DNA of 9,856 nt. Origin: Acidobacteriota bacterium. GTDB taxonomy: Bacteria; Acidobacteriota; Vicinamibacteria; Vicinamibacterales; Vicinamibacteraceae. A program made the translations under genes and the position numbers. The stretch is from the NCBI GenBank assembly GCA_013695405.1, contig JACDAO010000197.1, positions 1 through 9,856 of the forward strand. Direction: 5' to 3'. The notes under the pieces were generated by a model that ran no database searches, was not told where the DNA came from, and saw only the letters and a list, made by a program, of their open reading frames with translations. Positions 8,338-9,856 of the stretch are shown piece after piece (the first letter of the stretch is position 1; every line of letters begins with the position of its first letter).

Positions 8338-8625
8338 CTACGGCGTGATGATGCGCGATGGTCCCTTGGTCGAGGCTTCCACGTACTTCATGCGGAGCTC
8401 GTACAGCGCGCTCTCGAGAAACTGCTGCTCGTCCGACGTCAGGTTGCCGCGGGTCTTCTCCTGCAGCATCGTCAGCACATCGATGGCGTGGCCAGCCGAG
8501 ACCATGTTGACCGAGGTGATCCCGGTGACCGGGTCGGCCTGGTCGCCCAGATACACCGCCGCCGCCATCACGAGACCCGAGACATAGCCGAGAAATGGCA
8601 GCGACGCGGCGGACGGCTCGGACAT
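8338..8625 (-). CDS. DUF1844 family protein
   Basis: A 95-residue soluble protein matching the DUF1844 pattern as I know it: an N-terminal helix (FLGYVSGLVMAAAVYLG, 11-27), then A-x3-ID-x-L-x-ML-x-EKT-x-GNLT-x2-E (44-66), and a final L-x2-LRMKYVE (75-83). The family has no assigned biochemical role and occurs mainly in Acidobacteriota and related groups, usually at about this length. It is the first gene of the seven-gene minus-strand operon and is followed one base later by the PhnP-like hydrolase. No Shine-Dalgarno precedes the ATG at 8625; a TAGCAT hexamer lies exactly at -12 to -7 from the start codon, which would fit a leaderless message. Confidence 0.85.
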   Translation of the reverse strand: MSEPSAASLPFLGYVSGLVMAAAVYLGDQADPVTGITSVNMVSAGHAIDVLTMLQEKTRGNLTSDEQQFLESALYELRMKYVEASTKGPSRIITP

Positions 8626-8664
8626 GCTCGGATGCTAGCATACGGGCCGGATTGCTCATGTCAC
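8626..8664. promoter_or_regulatory. Divergent promoter region with 10-bp palindrome
   Basis: The spacer between DUF1844 and mazG is 32 bases (8626-8657). It contains the perfect palindrome ATGCTAGCAT (8632-8641), which on each strand reads as an extended -10 element (TGC-TAGCAT). On the minus strand GTGACA (8664-8659) and TATGCT (8642-8637) are 16 bases apart, a fair sigma-70-like pair for the seven-gene operon; the -35 then lies over the mazG start codon. On the plus strand no -35 was found. The palindrome could also be an operator. Confidence 0.4.
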
Positions 8665-9515
8665 ACGCCGAGGCAGGCGCTGCGTTCGTCACGTTGGTCG
8701 AGATCATGGCCCGCCTGCGCGGCCCGGACGGCTGTGCCTGGGATCGGGCCCAGACGCTGCGTAGCCTGAGCCGCTACGTGCTCGAGGAAGCGGCTGAAGT
8801 GGTCGACGCAATCGAGCGCGACGACCCGGAGGGCCTGCGAGAAGAGGTCGGCGATCTGCTGTTCGAAGGCGTGTTCCTGTCGCAGGTCAGCGCCGACCAG
8901 GGTGGCTTCGACGTCGCCGCGGCCCTGCGCACGGTGTCCGACAAACTGGTCCGGAGGCACCCCCACGTGTTTCCTGCGCCGACCCCCGCGAACCCGTCGC
9001 GTCCGGACGAAGACGGCCCTGGCACGCCGGTGCCGCTCAGCCCCGAGCAGGTCAAGGCGCAGTGGGACGTGATCAAGCAACGCGAAAAGGCCGAGGCCGG
9101 GCGCATGCCGCGGCACGTGCTGGACGGCATCCCACTGGCCGAACCGGCGCTGTCGCGCGCCCGCGCCCTCTGCGCACGGGTCGCGACGGTCGGCTTCGAC
9201 TGGCCGACCGCCGAGAGCGTCCTCGAGAAGCTCGACGAAGAAACGCGCGAGGTGCGCGCGGCGATGGCCAGCGGCGATCGCAACGCGATCGAGGACGAGA
9301 TCGGCGACATGCTGTTCGTGATCGCCAACCTCGCCCGCAAGCTCGATGTCGACGCCGAAACCGCGCTGCGCCGCGCCAACCTGAAGTTCATTCGCCGGTT
9401 CGCGGCGGTCGAGACTCGACTGCAGGCGGCTGGGCTGTCGCTGACCGACGCGACGCTCGCGCAGATGGAGCAGGCGTGGCAGGCCACCAAGCGCGACGAG
9501 CCGTCGTCACGCTGA
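8658..9515 (+). CDS. mazG: Nucleoside triphosphate pyrophosphohydrolase MazG
   Basis: Cytosolic house-cleaning enzyme that hydrolyses (d)NTPs to NMP and pyrophosphate. It has 285 residues (E. coli: 263) with two tandem MazG domains. The first carries E44-x2-E47 and E63-x2-D66, the second E195-x2-E198 and E214-x2-D217; these acidic ExxE...ExxD sets bind magnesium. GCAWDRAQTLRSL (25-37), KLVRRHPHVF (96-105) and VGFDW (178-182) are classical landmarks. A proline-rich linker between about 106 and 129 is longer than in E. coli and accounts for most of the extra length. The start at 8658 matches the E. coli alignment; an in-frame TTG lies two codons upstream. No Shine-Dalgarno is visible. The 3' end overlaps comEC on the other strand. 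Confidence 0.95.
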   Translation: MSHAEAGAAFVTLVEIMARLRGPDGCAWDRAQTLRSLSRYVLEEAAEVVDAIERDDPEGLREEVGDLLFEGVFLSQVSADQGGFDVAAALRTVSDKLVRRHPHVFPAPTPANPSRPDEDGPGTPVPLSPEQVKAQWDVIKQREKAEAGRMPRHVLDGIPLAEPALSRARALCARVATVGFDWPTAESVLEKLDEETREVRAAMASGDRNAIEDEIGDMLFVIANLARKLDVDAETALRRANLKFIRRFAAVETRLQAAGLSLTDATLAQMEQAWQATKRDEPSSR

Positions 9516-9856
9516 CGCTGCCCGACGCGCCGGTTGCGGTCCGCACCAGCAGGACCCGGCCGTTGGTGGCCAGCTGAATGGCGCCGACCTGGTCGGTGCG
9601 CAGCAACGGCACACCGCGCGCGGACAGCCGCTGCACCACCGCCGCCGCAGGATGGCCGAAGCGATTGCCGCGACCGCTCGAGGCGATCGCCACAACCGGC
9701 GCAGCTGCCTCGATCAACGCCGCGCTGGTCGACGACGCACTGCCGTGGTGGGCGAGTTTCCACACCGTCAGCGGCGCCGCCGCCAGTGTCGCGGCGAGTG
9801 ACCGCTCGACCTCCACGGTGACGTCGCCCGGCAGTAGCACGCCAACCGCACCGAAG
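9388..9856 (-). CDS. comEC: ComEC/Rec2 competence protein, C-terminal fragment
   Basis: The last 155 codons of a gene that enters from the right edge; the first complete codon is Phe at 9855-9853. ComEC forms the inner-membrane channel that takes up single-stranded DNA during transformation, and this part is its C-terminal metallo-beta-lactamase-like domain. Counting from the window edge, LLPGD (7-11), KLAHHGS (33-39), SGRGNRFGHP (60-69) and RTDQVGAI (86-93) are typical in order and spacing. The recognisable domain ends near residue 107, about position 9535. The remaining 48 residues are a low-complexity Ala/Pro/Arg/Ser tail, and the last 42 of them lie antisense to the mazG 3' end (9388-9515). 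The transmembrane and OB-fold parts are outside the window, so an MBL-only relative cannot be excluded. Confidence 0.8.
   Translation of the reverse strand, partial: FGAVGVLLPGDVTVEVERSLAATLAAAPLTVWKLAHHGSASSTSAALIEAAAPVVAIASSGRGNRFGHPAAAVVQRLSARGVPLLRTDQVGAIQLATNGRVLLVRTATGASGSVSVTTARRAWWPATPAPSARASRRSATAQPPAVESRPPRTGE

Overview
The window is a densely coded, strongly GC-rich bacterial chromosome segment with eight complete genes and two genes cut by the window edges. Gene content (DUF1844 protein, PQQ dehydrogenase with built-in haem, Tat-exported propeller, heptamer repeats of the CTTCGGG type) suggests Acidobacteriota, perhaps the Vicinamibacteria. That placement is inference from the style of the sequence, not from a marker gene. 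There is no phage, transposase, CRISPR array, tRNA or rRNA, and no gene-free stretch longer than 300 bases.

Left part (1-2321): the start of a minus-strand Tat-signal protein leaves the window at position 1. Forty-seven bases away, on the plus strand, begins a periplasmic PQQ-dependent sugar/alcohol-type dehydrogenase with a cytochrome c domain inserted in its propeller. It converges on the next gene across a short spacer holding a GC hairpin and a CTTCGGG tandem repeat.

Middle (2322-8625): seven minus-strand genes are packed head to tail with overlaps or gaps of at most about 50 bases, so they probably form one operon. In transcription order they are: a DUF1844 protein; a PhnP-like metallo-beta-lactamase-fold hydrolase; RibF (FMN/FAD synthesis); a small unrecognised protein with a cysteine-rich end; cysteinyl-tRNA synthetase; a class III PLP aminotransferase; and a Tat-exported six-bladed propeller that keeps most active-site residues of peptidyl-alpha-hydroxyglycine alpha-amidating lyase (PAL). 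Two junctions are ATGA start/stop overlaps. The mix is largely housekeeping with no single obvious pathway; RibF and CysRS are the anchors.

Right part (8626-9856): a 32-base divergent spacer with a perfect 10-base palindrome separates the operon from mazG (NTP pyrophosphohydrolase, plus strand). MazG converges with, and overlaps by 128 bases, the C-terminal end of ComEC (DNA uptake channel), which continues past the right edge.

Most of the window is ordinary. The points most worth a second look are the PAL-like exported protein, the run of Cys codons plus a hairpin just ahead of cysS, the bidirectional palindromic promoter with possibly leaderless starts, and the long mazG/comEC 3' overlap.
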